Origin: Venturia oleaginea
Taxonomy: Eukaryota; Ascomycota; Dothideomycetes; Venturiales; Venturiaceae
Reading direction: 5' to 3'
Assembly: GCA_013176395.1 (NCBI GenBank)
Contig: JABMLP010000022.1
Coordinates: 62,001 to 126,000 of the forward strand
Length of the DNA: 64,000 bases
A program made the position numbers and the translations under genes. Shown one piece after another: positions 20,705-31,221 of this stretch (position 1 is the stretch's first letter; each line of letters starts with the position of its first letter). The notes beneath the pieces are model-generated. The model saw nothing but the letters and a program-made list of their open reading frames with translations. It did no database searches and was not told the DNA's origin.

Positions 20705-22332
20705 AAATCCGAGTCCTCATCGATTTCCATGTATTGTGTGTTTCTACATGTTAGAGTATTGCCCTCTAGCGCCTCAAGCGCCCTCCTCGACATCTTCGTT
20801 GCTCTTTGTGGCCTTTGACTCTGGTGTGATCCTTCGTTCTCCTTGTCTCCTGGAGCAGGTCTCTTTTGTCCATTTCCAGGTAATAGTTGCATCCCTCTGG
20901 TCCTTGGCCCTTGGCGTGAGGTCAGGTCTGTGGTTGACCTCGTTCTTCCAGGAGGTTCTCGGGCGGAATTTTGAATAGGTATTTCATCACAGGTGAACAT
21001 CGTAGGGTGATACCGAGGTCTGTTCGCGTACGCTGCCTTTGTCCGAGTGAGTTCCTCCTTCATAGTTGGGCATTGTTGACTCCATGCTTCATGGGCTCCC
21101 TGGCAGTTGGCGCATTTCCTAGGTGTGGTCTGTCCAGTCTTCGAAGGGCAGTCCCTAGAACTATGTTCTTGCGCACAGTAGCCACATGTTTTCGCTGCTT
21201 TGCATTGAGTTCCTATGTGGCCGTATTTGTAGCACTGAAAGCACTGCTTCAGTCGGCATTGTCTCTCATATCGTTCGCTTTGACACATCTCCCCTTGCCA
21301 CACCAGACCTTCATCGATGATCTTGTTTGCGTCCTCAGGCTTGGTGAACTCAATGATGACCGACGACATCGCTTTTGTTGGCGCCTTCCGGGTCAACCAT
21401 CCAATGTATTTGATGTCCGCGGTTGGAATAAACGGCTTATTGTCTTGCAGAATGGCGTCTCTAGTTTCCTCGAATTTGTCTGTATTCATCGTACTAGTAC
21501 GTATGCCATGTACAAGAACGCCATACGTTGGATTTCGTACTGACGTCCCGTTCCCAATACGTGGGGTCCAGTCCTCCGTGAATTGTCTGAGAAGCTGCAT
21601 TTCACTATTTGTCGCCGTTCTGATGCTCAGATCTCCGCTTTTGAGCTGGTTAGCAGACATGATCTTTAGATTGGCTATATGTTCGTTTTGACTTTGGGAA
21701 ATGGCTCGATCAACGTGGGCTTTTAAATTGCGTGGATTCATTGCGCGCAGGCTCTGAATCGTTTGTGCGTTTCTGATGTTTACGATAATCTCACGTCGGA
21801 CCGTCGCGGGAGTCTTGACACTTTGGGTTTGTATGCTATGTGTGCTTGTAGCTAGCCCTCCTCGGGTAGCGGCAGCAGCATAGCTCATTGGCATGCCTGT
21901 TTGGAATTGTGTCCCTTTGTTCTTGATATCACTCGCTATTCCTGCAACGGTCTTGCTCACCTCTGTTGCCTCTTTCGCTGCCGTTTTCGCTTCCTCACCA
22001 ATAGTGATGTTCTTCTGTGTGTCTGTTCTCAGAGCTTTAAGTTCTCCCTTTATCCCAGCTATCTCCTTCGCCGTTTCCTTTGTGTCTTGAGTCATCTCAG
22101 TGTGTATAATGCGTAGTTGATCGTGGACGGTTGTCATATCGGGGGTCCTTTGGGCCTTTGCAATCAAGGGCAGCATCGTCGTGATAATTGCCTTTACTTG
22201 GTCTGGGGGTACAGGTAGAGCCTGTCCGCTTTCGAGGTAGAGTAATGCGTTTCGAAGGTGCCTTGTGATTTGTGTAGCGCGCTCATGAAGTCCGGTCGGC
22301 CAGACCACCTCTTGAGGCCACGGTATTGTCAT
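20701..22332 (-). CDS. LINE ORF1, gag-like nucleic-acid-binding protein (copy A)
   Basis: 543 residues, intact. The N-terminal ~130 residues look helical/coiled-coil (repeated Ala/Lys/Glu/Thr with KETAKEIAGIKGELKAL). The middle probably forms an RNA-binding fold. Three zinc knuckles follow at about residues 365-425: CFQCYKYGHIGTQC, CGYCAQEHSSRDC and CANCQGAHEAWSQQC. The tail is basic and low-complexity. The TGA stop overlaps the ORF2 start as ATGA (20704-20701), suggesting that ORF2 is made by termination and restart. In this family ORF1 packages the element RNA. The protein is identical in block B. Confidence 0.9.
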   Translation of the reverse strand: MTIPWPQEVVWPTGLHERATQITRHLRNALLYLESGQALPVPPDQVKAIITTMLPLIAKAQRTPDMTTVHDQLRIIHTEMTQDTKETAKEIAGIKGELKALRTDTQKNITIGEEAKTAAKEATEVSKTVAGIASDIKNKGTQFQTGMPMSYAAAATRGGLATSTHSIQTQSVKTPATVRREIIVNIRNAQTIQSLRAMNPRNLKAHVDRAISQSQNEHIANLKIMSANQLKSGDLSIRTATNSEMQLLRQFTEDWTPRIGNGTSVRNPTYGVLVHGIRTSTMNTDKFEETRDAILQDNKPFIPTADIKYIGWLTRKAPTKAMSSVIIEFTKPEDANKIIDEGLVWQGEMCQSERYERQCRLKQCFQCYKYGHIGTQCKAAKTCGYCAQEHSSRDCPSKTGQTTPRKCANCQGAHEAWSQQCPTMKEELTRTKAAYANRPRYHPTMFTCDEIPIQNSAREPPGRTRSTTDLTSRQGPRTRGMQLLPGNGQKRPAPGDKENEGSHQSQRPQRATKMSRRALEALEGNTLTCRNTQYMEIDEDSDL

Positions 22333-22449
22333 CTCTCGTTTCTACGCGCTGGGCGACGCGTCGAGCCTAGAACAACCTGAGCCCTCTTGAGGCGATGTGT
22401 ATTTGCGTTATAATTATTCAGTTTCAAAGATCTCAGTTCTCGCTGTTGT

Positions 22450-22661
22450 CACTTCCCAGTCATGCGTTTCAATCTCTGCCTCCACAAAGCCATGTCTTTA
22501 ATCAATCTCACGCTCTTTTAATATAGCTAAATGCCGTCACTTATAGCTTCGCACTCTCTGCCCAGGACAAAGGTTAAGATGATCTGCTTCTCCTACAACG
22601 TCGCCTCCTCTGGCTTTCGGTCAACTGCTCTCAAGTCCAGCGTCTTCTCCTCTAGCATACC
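22450..22661. other. Upstream region of the esterase-like gene, truncated by block A
   Basis: 212 bases between block A and the start codon at 22662. It begins CACTTCCCA, the first nine bases of the LINE target-site duplicate, then becomes unique sequence. It presumably holds the surviving promoter. Confidence 0.5.
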
Positions 22662-24087
22662 ATGATGCTTTTCTCCTCGGCTCTCTTCTTGAGCGCACTA
22701 TCGCTTGTTCAAGCAGAGCTTAAGGACGGATGTTCCACACCATTCGATTTCCCAGCCCAGCCTGGCGGTCCTTCCAAAGGAATCAAGATTGGACAACGCA
22801 TCGTCAGGATTTCCGTGCCCAAGAACTATGAGCCAACCAAGCCAGCACCTCTCATCGTTGCCTATCACGACAAGGGAATGACTGCCGAAGACATGGAGAA
22901 GCTGACCCACTTCAGCGACTCCGCGCTGAACCCTGACTACATTGTGTTATACCCAGAAGCGGTCGAGGTAAGGTCCTTCTGGTGCTACGTTGTGTAGCTT
23001 GACTGCATCTAATTTCGTGTAGGGCAAATGGCTTTCCGATGAAGATGCGGACCTCCAAGTTGACGACAAGTCCTTCATATCGAATCTCATAGATGGTCTC
23101 ACAGAGCGCTTGTGTATCGACAAGGACCGCATGCATATGACCGGATTGGGCACTGGAGGAGGTATTTCTCACCTTATGGCCTGTGATCCCTATTGGTCTA
23201 ACCATACCGCCTCTTTTGCCTTAATCAATCCTACATTCCTTGGAGGGCTGACCACGAAAAATGATGTCAAGGATGAGGTGAACATGCTTTGGGAGAGATG
23301 CAAACCGGCTCGAGTTCCCGTCAAACTTCTGGAAGTACATGGGGAAAATAATACGCTAAACAGCTATTGGGGAACAATGGGAAAGTCCAAACGAGGACGT
23401 CTTAACGTTGTACAATGGCTGGTTGAGTGGGCAATGCGCAACGAATGTGGTGAAGCGAAAGGCATGCCTACCAAGGGTGAGAACGATCTGCTTTACAGGA
23501 CCGAATTGGCGTCTGGCTTCATCTATGAGGGGGCACCACATCCGGACAAACTACAAAGGGCAATGTATCGCTGCTATGCATTGACTTCAGAAGAACAGAT
23601 TGAGAGGTATGTCGGAAGCTTTCAGGTCCTTAATAAAGACACCGACAAACTGGTCCCACTAAATTCAGACTTGGGAGAGGAGGAGAAGAAGGATCGTGGG
23701 GATCTTATTCTGGAGCACCTGTTCGTCAAAAATTATGGACACGGGTGGCCGAGAATCGCCATGAAAGATGGCAAGACCGAAGCATTCGACACGACAGAGA
23801 AGGAAGAGACTGAAGATACACCGGTATTTGACGTGACAAAAGAGGTGTTGAGGTGGTTCTCTCAGAATAAACTATCGGACGAATCTCGAGCTCCAGGTAT
23901 GGCTATGAACTACGAGCCGGCATTGGACGACGAAGCGATCGCCAAACTCGTTGAAGGAATTACTGCACAGGTAAATCAGAAGCAGAAAGAGCTTGAAGAT
24001 GGCGAGGCGCCTATTGAAGCGCATCAAGATGAAGCGCTCTCGAGGGAAGAGAATAGCGAGAGTATTTACATCAAGGATGAGCTATGA
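22662..24087 (+). CDS. Secreted CE1/LpqC-type esterase-like protein, nucleophile apparently lost
   Basis: Two exons, 22662-22967 and 23023-24087 (intron 55 bp, GTAAGG...TAG), 456 residues. A signal peptide covers about residues 1-18 (MMLFSSALFLSALSLVQA). The fold matches the feruloyl-esterase/PHB-depolymerase family of alpha/beta hydrolases: PAPLIVAYHDKGMTAEDM, then MTGLGTGGG at 141-149, ACDPYW, HGENNTLNSYWG and YGHGWPR. In active members the third motif is G-x-S-x-G and the fourth has an aspartate. Here the Ser position is Gly145 and the Asp position is Asn212, while His342 remains. Beyond about residue 375 there is an acidic, probably disordered tail of ~80 residues. It may be a pseudoenzyme or binding protein. 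The start is 213 bases from block A. Confidence 0.8.
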
Positions 24088-26021
24088 AAAATCAGATTTA
24101 TGACCATATTCTATTGCGCTCAAGTTGGCTTATTATTTCTTTTTAAACCATTCAAAATCAGAAGGGCTCATCCTGATTAATTTCAAACATTTAGGCTAGC
24201 TTGTAGTAAGCCTGGCAACAAGGATTATTCCGTCTTGAATATTCTCCCTAATTCGAGTCTCGCTCGAAAGCTAAAAAGTCAAACTGAGCGTTATTACTAT
24301 CCCTTCGCAGCCTGAGTTCCATGTTTTGGCATTTCGTTCAGAATAATATTCCGAAAGCGGAAGCACAGTGAGGCCTTTGATTGATGTCCCTTTACTGCCC
24401 TCGAACTTATCAATGTGGCGGTATGCATAGTCTCTCAACTTGGGATTGCTATTGATAAATTTCTGGTGAGTTCTTGGAACGGTATTATCAAGAATCAGTC
24501 GATATCAATCTGGATATGAGAATCCTAAGCTCTGTTGAGGGTGTTTGTAGAAGGGCCTTTGATGGCTACCTACCAGTAGACCCGCTGTGGAAACGTGACA
24601 AGACATTTCGAAGCCAAATTCTTCCTTTCTTCAAATCACAACGGACTCGGAGTTTCAAGACCTCTCCAGGCTTAAAATAAAAAAATAAAAATAAAAAAAA
24701 TAAAAAAATATCATTTGAAACCTTGCAACGGCTACCGATGCATGGCGTCAAAAAGAACCTCGGACAAGGAACCTTGAAACCCCATATGCAACACGGCGGC
24801 TTGTGGGTTCGCGGCCGACAACATCTGTCCAACACGTTCCCGTATAACAATCTGCGCGCAACCATTTTTCAAACGAATTTCGCGGAGCGATTGGGACCGC
24901 AGGCGAGACGCAGACCGCTCAAACTGGCCTTCAGAAATTGATGGCTTCCCCTATGGATAGACAGCGAACGATTCAGATGATATGGAAGTATACACTCTTC
25001 ACCAACTCGAGACTCCTGCCACGACGATAAATGCTACAGTCTTGTTAAACTTCGTACACTATGGCCCTGCCGATACAGATTGGTAACAAGACACCTTGGC
25101 CGCGGGAGCACACGTGTATGGGACCAACATTCGGGTCCGTTCGCAGAGTTCTTCGTCCTCCCAATGACGGCGGGAGTCCACCCAGCAAGTATGCGGCTAG
25201 GAGGAACATCTAGAACTATGTCAAAAGATTCTCTGCAGGGTTCTCCAAATTCGATATTGATACTCGGTCCATTTCAGGAGAGCTTCAGACCATTTTGATA
25301 AAAAATAGAGAGGTATGAGCTTTCTGATTTTCTTCGGCTCTATAACTCCCTTGGAACAACAGTTTGATCCTTTAATTCCTTTTACACAATGAATGAGAGA
25401 TCGTCCAAGCTTTTTTGACACATCTGCGTTGCCTATTCAGACACCTTTGTTTGTGTGACGGTCCCGTCCACAGAGCCTTGTACATTCGGATCGATATGCG
25501 TGTAACAACAACGCAGACAAACCGGTTGCGCAACGACAGGAACATGGTCTGTGTATCTCAAATCTAGATTGCGCTAAACGTGGAGTCTAGCTTCTATAGA
25601 CCAAATCTAAGCTTTTTCAAGTCTAAGACTTAGTCGTAGAAGCTACATCCCGTTTTGCCAAAAGGTGACAGCTGGGAATTGGATGTAGCTGTCTGTGTTC
25701 GCCACATGTTTTGGACGATCAAGACATTGTTCACTGTTCAACGTTAACTGTACCCTTGTTCCACATTACTGAATACCCACACTTGACATCGACCTTTTGA
25801 CGAAAAATCGTGGTACTATTCCCAGATCTCTATACTGCCCAGTACGGCAAGCAGCACATACACCCAAGTGTGCTGCACTCGATACTACTACATCAATTTC
25901 CGGATAGTTACATTGTAAGTTTTTGTCCAGAAAAGAAATTCAACAGCGCATGCGGCTTCACTTTGTTCTTATAAAAGAAGTTGGGCTTTCCGTCAAAAAA
26001 ATTGTGATCACCAGCGCAACT
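24088..26021. other. Long intergenic region with an A-rich tract
   Basis: About 1.9 kb. An A/T-only run (AAAATAAAAA-type) lies at 24672-24710. Small frames at 24474-24941 and 25080-25298 show no family resemblance. The last part should hold the promoter of the MFS gene. Confidence 0.45.
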
Positions 26022-27947
26022 ATGTCGACATCAGTACATCATAGCCCCCTTATAATGGAGAAACCAACTTCTTCTTCGTCGCGGAAATCCTCACCTCTTC
26101 CTACTACAAGCTCAGAACCATATGGTTTTTCCGACAAGATGATCAAACCAACATTGAGCCCGCCTGTCAGGAAACATTTGGCCTTCCTCGCGCTGAGCAC
26201 TACTCTCTTTCTGGCTGCGCTAGACACAGTTCTTATTGCTACTGCGCTACCGACCATTGCGGCACAGTTCCATATCACAGACGCCGGTTACGCATGGGTT
26301 GGGTCCATCTATTTACTCACAGTAAGTCGCACTGGTACCAACATCAATCACCATCATCACATCACTGACTCGAGACTAGTTCGCAGCGACTGTACCAGCA
26401 TGGGGCGGAACATCTGAAATTTTCGGACGGAAACCCATCCTCCTGCTTGCAAATGCAGTCTTTTTCCTAGGCAGTTTGATTTCCGCACTTGCAAAAGACT
26501 TGCCCATGTTGCTTGCTGGACGTGCAATACAAGGCGCTGGGGGTGGCGGCATCATGACTCTCGTCTATATCTGCGTTGGAGATATTTACAGTGAGAGGTA
26601 CACGAGACTTTGTGCCATCATGCATGGCTAGGCACTAATGTTACGCAGGAGAAGTAGCTTCGTCCTTGGCCTCTTGGGAATGTTCTATGCCTTAGCAACA
26701 GCACTTGGTCCCGTTCTTGGGGGTGCTTTCACGCAGACCAGTTGGACAATTTGCTTTTGGATCAATTGTAAGTTTGAGTCGCCAATGTACATGTGGAACA
26801 ACGTCACTCACGATCGGTAGTACCCACGATTTCGGTCGCTATTGTTCTTCTATGGCTCTTCCTCGACGTACACGATCCGCGCACAAACCTTATCACTGGT
26901 CTTAAGGAGATCGACGTGTTAGGATCTGTGACCGTGGCTTCGGCAACGGTCATGTTTCTCCTTGGGATCCAAATGGCGGGCGTCAAATTTCCATGGAGCT
27001 CACCGACTGTTATCCTCCTCATCGTTTTTGGCATCCTCACTTTTGGGCTTTTCTTGCTTTTGCAATGGAAGATTTCCACCAAGCCAATCATTCCGATCCG
27101 GATCTTTTCGAATGTCTCAAACGCGTCTACACTCCTCGTTGTCGCTTTGGACGCCATGGTCTTCAACTCCGTCGCCTACTTCCTTCCTCTTTACTTCCAG
27201 ACAACTCTCAACGTGTCACCTCTCAAGGCTGGAGTGTGGATGCTTGCACTCGCGCTCCCACTCGCCGTCGTCTCCGGCTTGGCAGGATGGTTCATGGAAC
27301 GCTCAGGCAAATACCTCGAATACCTCCGCGGTGGCCTCGTCATCATGACCATCGGTATCGGCGCATGCGTCAACTTCCCAGAATACATCAGCATAGGACG
27401 CATCATTGGTTTCCTTGTCCTCATCGGCATCGGTTTTGGACCCAACTTCCAAGGACCCATGATCGCACTGCGACTGGGCGTTGCGCCAAAGGATATTGGT
27501 GCAGGCATGACTGTGTTGAGTTTTTTGCGCATGTTGGGTGGAGCCGTTGGCCTGATTATCGGACAAGTTATCTTTCAAAGTCAGATGAAAAGCCACCTGC
27601 CCTCTCTCGCCGATGCTGGTGTACCGTCTGACATGATCGATGAGCTTGCACGTGGGTCGGCGATCGCATCTTCGAAAATAGCCATGGATTCGCTGCCAGG
27701 TAATCTGCTAATCCTCATTCAGCAAGCAAAGGCGCAGAATTTCAGCAAGGTCTGGATTGCTTATACCGTCATCTCATTTGCAGGTTTGATTGCCAGTCTT
27801 GGGATCAAGAAGATGGTCATGTCGGACACGCATGAGGAGGTTCGGACGGGTCTGCCGAGTTCTCAGCCAGAGAGTGGGTCGAGTTCTGAAAGGGCTTCTA
27901 TGGAGGACGGGGACCCAGAAAAGAAGCGAGCTGATGAGGCTGTATAG
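26022..27947 (+). CDS. MFS drug:H+ antiporter, DHA2 (14-TMS) type
   Basis: Four exons: 26022-26321, 26380-26597, 26649-26767 and 26821-27947, totalling 587 residues. Introns are 58, 51 and 53 bp. The hydrophilic N-terminus (to about residue 45) is rich in Ser/Pro. The first membrane segment (LAFLALSTTLFLAALDTVLI) leads to ALPTIAAQF, typical of DHA2 exporters. Motif A is WGGTSEIFGRKPILL. Motif C is ALGPVLGGAFTQ. About twelve further hydrophobic segments follow to FAGLIASLGI, then a charged cytosolic tail. Such proteins export toxic or self-made compounds across the plasma membrane. I chose the ATG at 26022 (MSTSVHHS); an upstream in-frame ATG and a TTG exist. The substrate is unknown. No biosynthetic cluster surrounds it. 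Confidence 0.88.
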
Positions 27948-28234
27948 TCGTTACGAGATATGTATGTCGTTTTTCTTTTTCCTTTGACCGCTTATACCTA
28001 ATCATCATGATTTGATGTCGAAGAGGTTTATGGAGGTGTTATATGGCAGTACAGAAACTGTCGGAGTTCGGAAAATGGGAATGGAGAACCGAATGCCAAT
28101 GGGTCATGGGTGACGGCATTTTATTTGCATGATATGGTTGGCGATTATGGTCAATCTTCTCTTTGCGATTCTTCTTTCAATGACTGCGCTCTGTCTGCTG
28201 ATAACATGCATTATGTCCATTAACCAGATATTAC

Positions 28235-29502
28235 CTACGACTGTGGTGTTGCAACCACCCATTCCAAGTTCACCGGCGTTATAGCTTTGCCTGTGTCAAA
28301 GAAACTCAGGATATTCTCCATCCCGATTCTCTCGAATCCCATGTGTGATTCAACACTTGCTCCGGCAGTATGACATAACACCTCCACGTTCGTCATGCCC
28401 GCGAGTCTCGGATTGACGTGAGGTTCATCGTAGTGAACATCGAGACCAGCGAACGCCAAATAACCACTCTCCAAAGACCCAATCAATGCATCTTCGTCCA
28501 CCAATTTCCCTCTCGCAATGTTAACGAAGATACTTCCCTTCTTCGTCTTGGCAAATTTCTCCGCATCCATGACTTTGTTGGACACAAGCGGGGTGGCCAA
28601 AACAACGCAATCCGCCTCTCCCAACATATCATCCAACTTCTCGTAATAAACCGCTTCAACACCCTTCTCCAACTCCTCAGGCAATCGTCTAATATCATTA
28701 TACAAAATCCTCATCCCAAACGCTAACTTCGCCTTTTGCGCAATCCGATACCCAATCTTCCCCAAACCAATGATACCGAGAGAGTGGCCGGCGGGATTAT
28801 GCGTCACGGCAGCGATGTGCTGATGCGCGTCGGTGAATTTGGCGGTGTCAAGGGAGCGCGCGGCCATGGCTGACCAGGTGAATTTTCGAAAACCGGATAG
28901 GATTAGCCAGATTGCGGCGTCGGCGACGGATTCAGTGCAGGCTGGCGCGGAGTTGCAGTAGATTATTCCGCGTTGGCCGAGAGCCTTTGTGTCGACCCAG
29001 TCGAAACCTGCACCGGCGGAGGCGTAGATTTTGCAGGTGGGTGGGAGGAGGGAACTGGTGTATGATTAGTCTCGTATGTAGAGTTAAAGGACGAATTGGG
29101 TGACATGGGTATGGGAACGTCTGACTGTAACCTCTCCAAGATACGAGATTAAGTTCTCAGAGTCTTCTTGCATGACTTTGGGTAAAATGCGGAAGATTTT
29201 GCAGCAGTTGATGAGATAACGATTTCGAACATGAAAAGTGGTCCAGATTGCTCATATGGAGGTTCTTACATTAACTCTTGGTTCCATTGTCCCATTTCAC
29301 CTCCAGTGTTCCAGAAAGGGCGATATATCGCTGCGAAGTCTCCAAACCTGTGTTCCTCCAGGGCTTGTATAAATTCGTCTCGCTTCATGCTATGACTTCG
29401 GACTATCGTGAACTTGTCGGTGACTTTTGTATACAGTTGGTGGTTCCATTTTGTATCGTCGCCACAATGCAGGAGTATGGGTTTCGGACTCGAAGAAGCC
29501 AT
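28235..29502 (-). CDS. D-isomer-specific 2-hydroxyacid dehydrogenase
   Basis: Two exons, 29502-29270 and 29054-28235, giving 350 residues. The 215-bp intron is longer than most here (GTAAGA...CAG); removing it joins QWNQELI to SLLPPTCKIYASAGAGFDWVD as in the family. The NAD-binding site is LGIIGLGKIGYRIA (GxGxxG). Catalytic residues expected in this family are the Arg of NIARGKLVDE, the Glu of DVHYDEP and the His of LCHTAG. The enzyme interconverts a 2-oxoacid and a D-2-hydroxyacid with NAD(P)H; the substrate (glyoxylate, hydroxypyruvate or other) is not shown. The start ATG at 29502 gives MASSSPKPILLHC. The upstream frame extension lacks resemblance. Confidence 0.88.
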
Positions 29503-31221
29503 TGCGAAGTTGTAAGTGGATATGTTTCGCGTAGGAGGGAAGAGAGGAGTTATTAACGAATGAAGAATGTGGGGATATATGACGATGACATTTGAATGTT
29601 TCTTGGAGAGATGAATATGAGTGAAGTGCAAAAGAAGCAAGCTGATGGAGAAGCTTGATCTAAATACCTCAAGTATGATAGGAGTTGACTAAGAATGGTA
29701 AGATAAGTAACGTGGGGAAGGGCTGATGATGGTCAATCCAACGATTAGTAGGCGTGATTGTGAATTTCAGGCCAAACATGTGCTGTGTAATTTAGAATAA
29801 CGGCCGGCTCCATAAAACATCTACCATCATCATCTCGCTGAGGCCGCCGAATCACTCCCATTCAACTCCATCATCAGTTCATCCACCATCAACCACCACA
29901 GCCAACACACAGCAACCTCTGTCTCATATCAGCATCGTCTCGAGCTGCACGTACATACCCGATATTACAGAGGTTGTCAACCTCTTTCCATCTCCAAATC
30001 CGAGGACATATACCCATCTTCACGGCATCTACATACAGAGAGAACGGTCAAGATTAAGAGGCATCATAACCAACAGCCACCACGTTATTGCTTTCTCAGA
30101 GGGCAGAGCCAAAGCCAATATCTGTGGGCAAGGGTGGCGGCCAAGGCGCCGATTCAATGTCAAGGAATATGGCAATCCCTCCAATGCGGAGCCCAACTAT
30201 TGTTCTTCGAGGCCTCTTCAGCTTCGGTGTATTTAGAATACAGGTAACAGGTTTGACAGAACTCCTTCTATGATGCCAGTGGTGAGTCTGACCATTAACC
30301 ACGAGGAACCATTTCAGAGTAATTTTCGCCCTTTGACTTGAAACGAGCAGAGAGTTTGAGCCCTAGTCATTTCGTTGTCATTCACGTCTTTCTACCTACT
30401 TTCTCATCCAGAATGAGCCTTCAGCGGGTGATGGCCGGATTTCGTGCTGAAACAGATGACCGAGCCAATTTTCCGTTCACCAACACATCCGTGTCTGAAG
30501 GTAAGCATTTCGGGCAAGAAACAGCAAACCGCTTTTTACGAAGGAAGTATGCTTGATTGGAAGATTCTCCATATCCCATCTATAACGCTTGCAAAACCCG
30601 AAGCTCTCACACCTCCGCATGTAAATGTGAAGGCAAACCCACGGACCTCCTCTGGTTTCGCTTTTAACACAACCACCTCCATTGTTCAGGATATACTTGT
30701 CGGCCTCAATTTTCAATTGGATCGCACATCTTCAATTAACAGATGTGGTCACGTCTGTCATCCGGCTTCTGCGGTCATGCCGGTGCTCATCGTACGGCAC
30801 TTCAGGGTCACTCGTATCAACAAAAGCTTGAACATATCTCACCAGAGTCGGGCCTATCCTCGCAATTCGAGCGAGCCTCCTCGTTGCCATGTATATACAA
30901 ACCCTAGGTAGGCGATCGTCATTTTTCATCTACCTCCTATTGGTGTCAAAGTTCTACCGGCTGACACCTCGATCCGTCCACAAAGCCCGCACTTCTTTCC
31001 AACAATTGCAAGTCGGCCCTTGCTATCTTGATTGTTGCTGAGTGGTTGGACGAAATGGCTAGCTAGAGTTGGACATCATTTAAGTGATTAGGACTACCAT
31101 ACGCATGTGTACTTTTTGCTCCGGGCTTGCCGTATTGCTCTCCTGTATTTAATATCTCGAAAAGTTCGGTTTCTTAAGTCAACCTTTTGCTCTTGCTCTT
31201 CTTCTTGGCAAAATTCTAACA
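29503..31221. other. Intergenic region, possible unrecognised short exons
   Basis: About 1.7 kb upstream of two divergent genes. Two plus-strand ATG segments have plausible splice donors: one near 30159 (MSRNMAIPPMRSP..., GTAACA after 30240) and one near 30413 (MSLQRVMAGFRAE..., GTAAGC at about 30501). Neither leads to a recognisable protein, so I do not call a gene. Confidence 0.35.

Larger units (their letters stand above)
11729..22449. repeat. Transposon block A: 10.7-kb segmental duplicate of 48615-59335
   Basis: Every position p here corresponds to p+36886 in block B, so no net insertion or deletion has occurred over 10721 bp. By eye I count 13 single-base differences, 12 of them in the first 1.6 kb. 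The left edge is the run of A before ACAGCACACACAGCG. The right edge is GTTGT at 22445-22449. Outside these points the two loci are unrelated, except for a 9-base CACTTCCCA just past the right edge. I find no convincing target-site duplication around block A. It lies between SKP1 and the esterase-like gene. Confidence 0.97.
16540..22449 (-). mobile_element. Tad/I-type non-LTR retrotransposon (LINE), copy A
   Basis: 5910 bases on the minus strand, with 5' UTR, ORF1 (gag-like), ORF2 (endonuclease, reverse transcriptase, RNase H), 3' UTR and a TCAA-repeat tail at 16540. It lacks the outermost 16 bases present at the 5' end of the block B copy. The presence of an RNase H domain and three gag zinc knuckles is typical of I/Tad-like LINEs. 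Confidence 0.93.

Noticed and set aside
11729..22449. A single 10.7-kb DNA transposon with terminal inverted repeats
   Set aside because: The inverted ends are the 5' ends of two LINE-type elements in opposite orientation, as shown by their separate target-site duplications in block B. I keep open that they now act together, but the simple reading is wrong.
22450..22661. Target-site duplication around block A
   Set aside because: The best match between the left flank (ending GATCA) and the right flank (starting CACTTCCC) is two or three bases, no more than chance.
24672..24710. Poly(A) tail of a retroposed gene
   Set aside because: The A-rich run is not preceded by a recognisable gene copy and no target-site duplicate was found.
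26993..27631. 212-residue open frame overlapping the MFS gene
   Set aside because: Shadow frame of exon 4 of the DHA2 transporter, rich in His, Arg and Pro.
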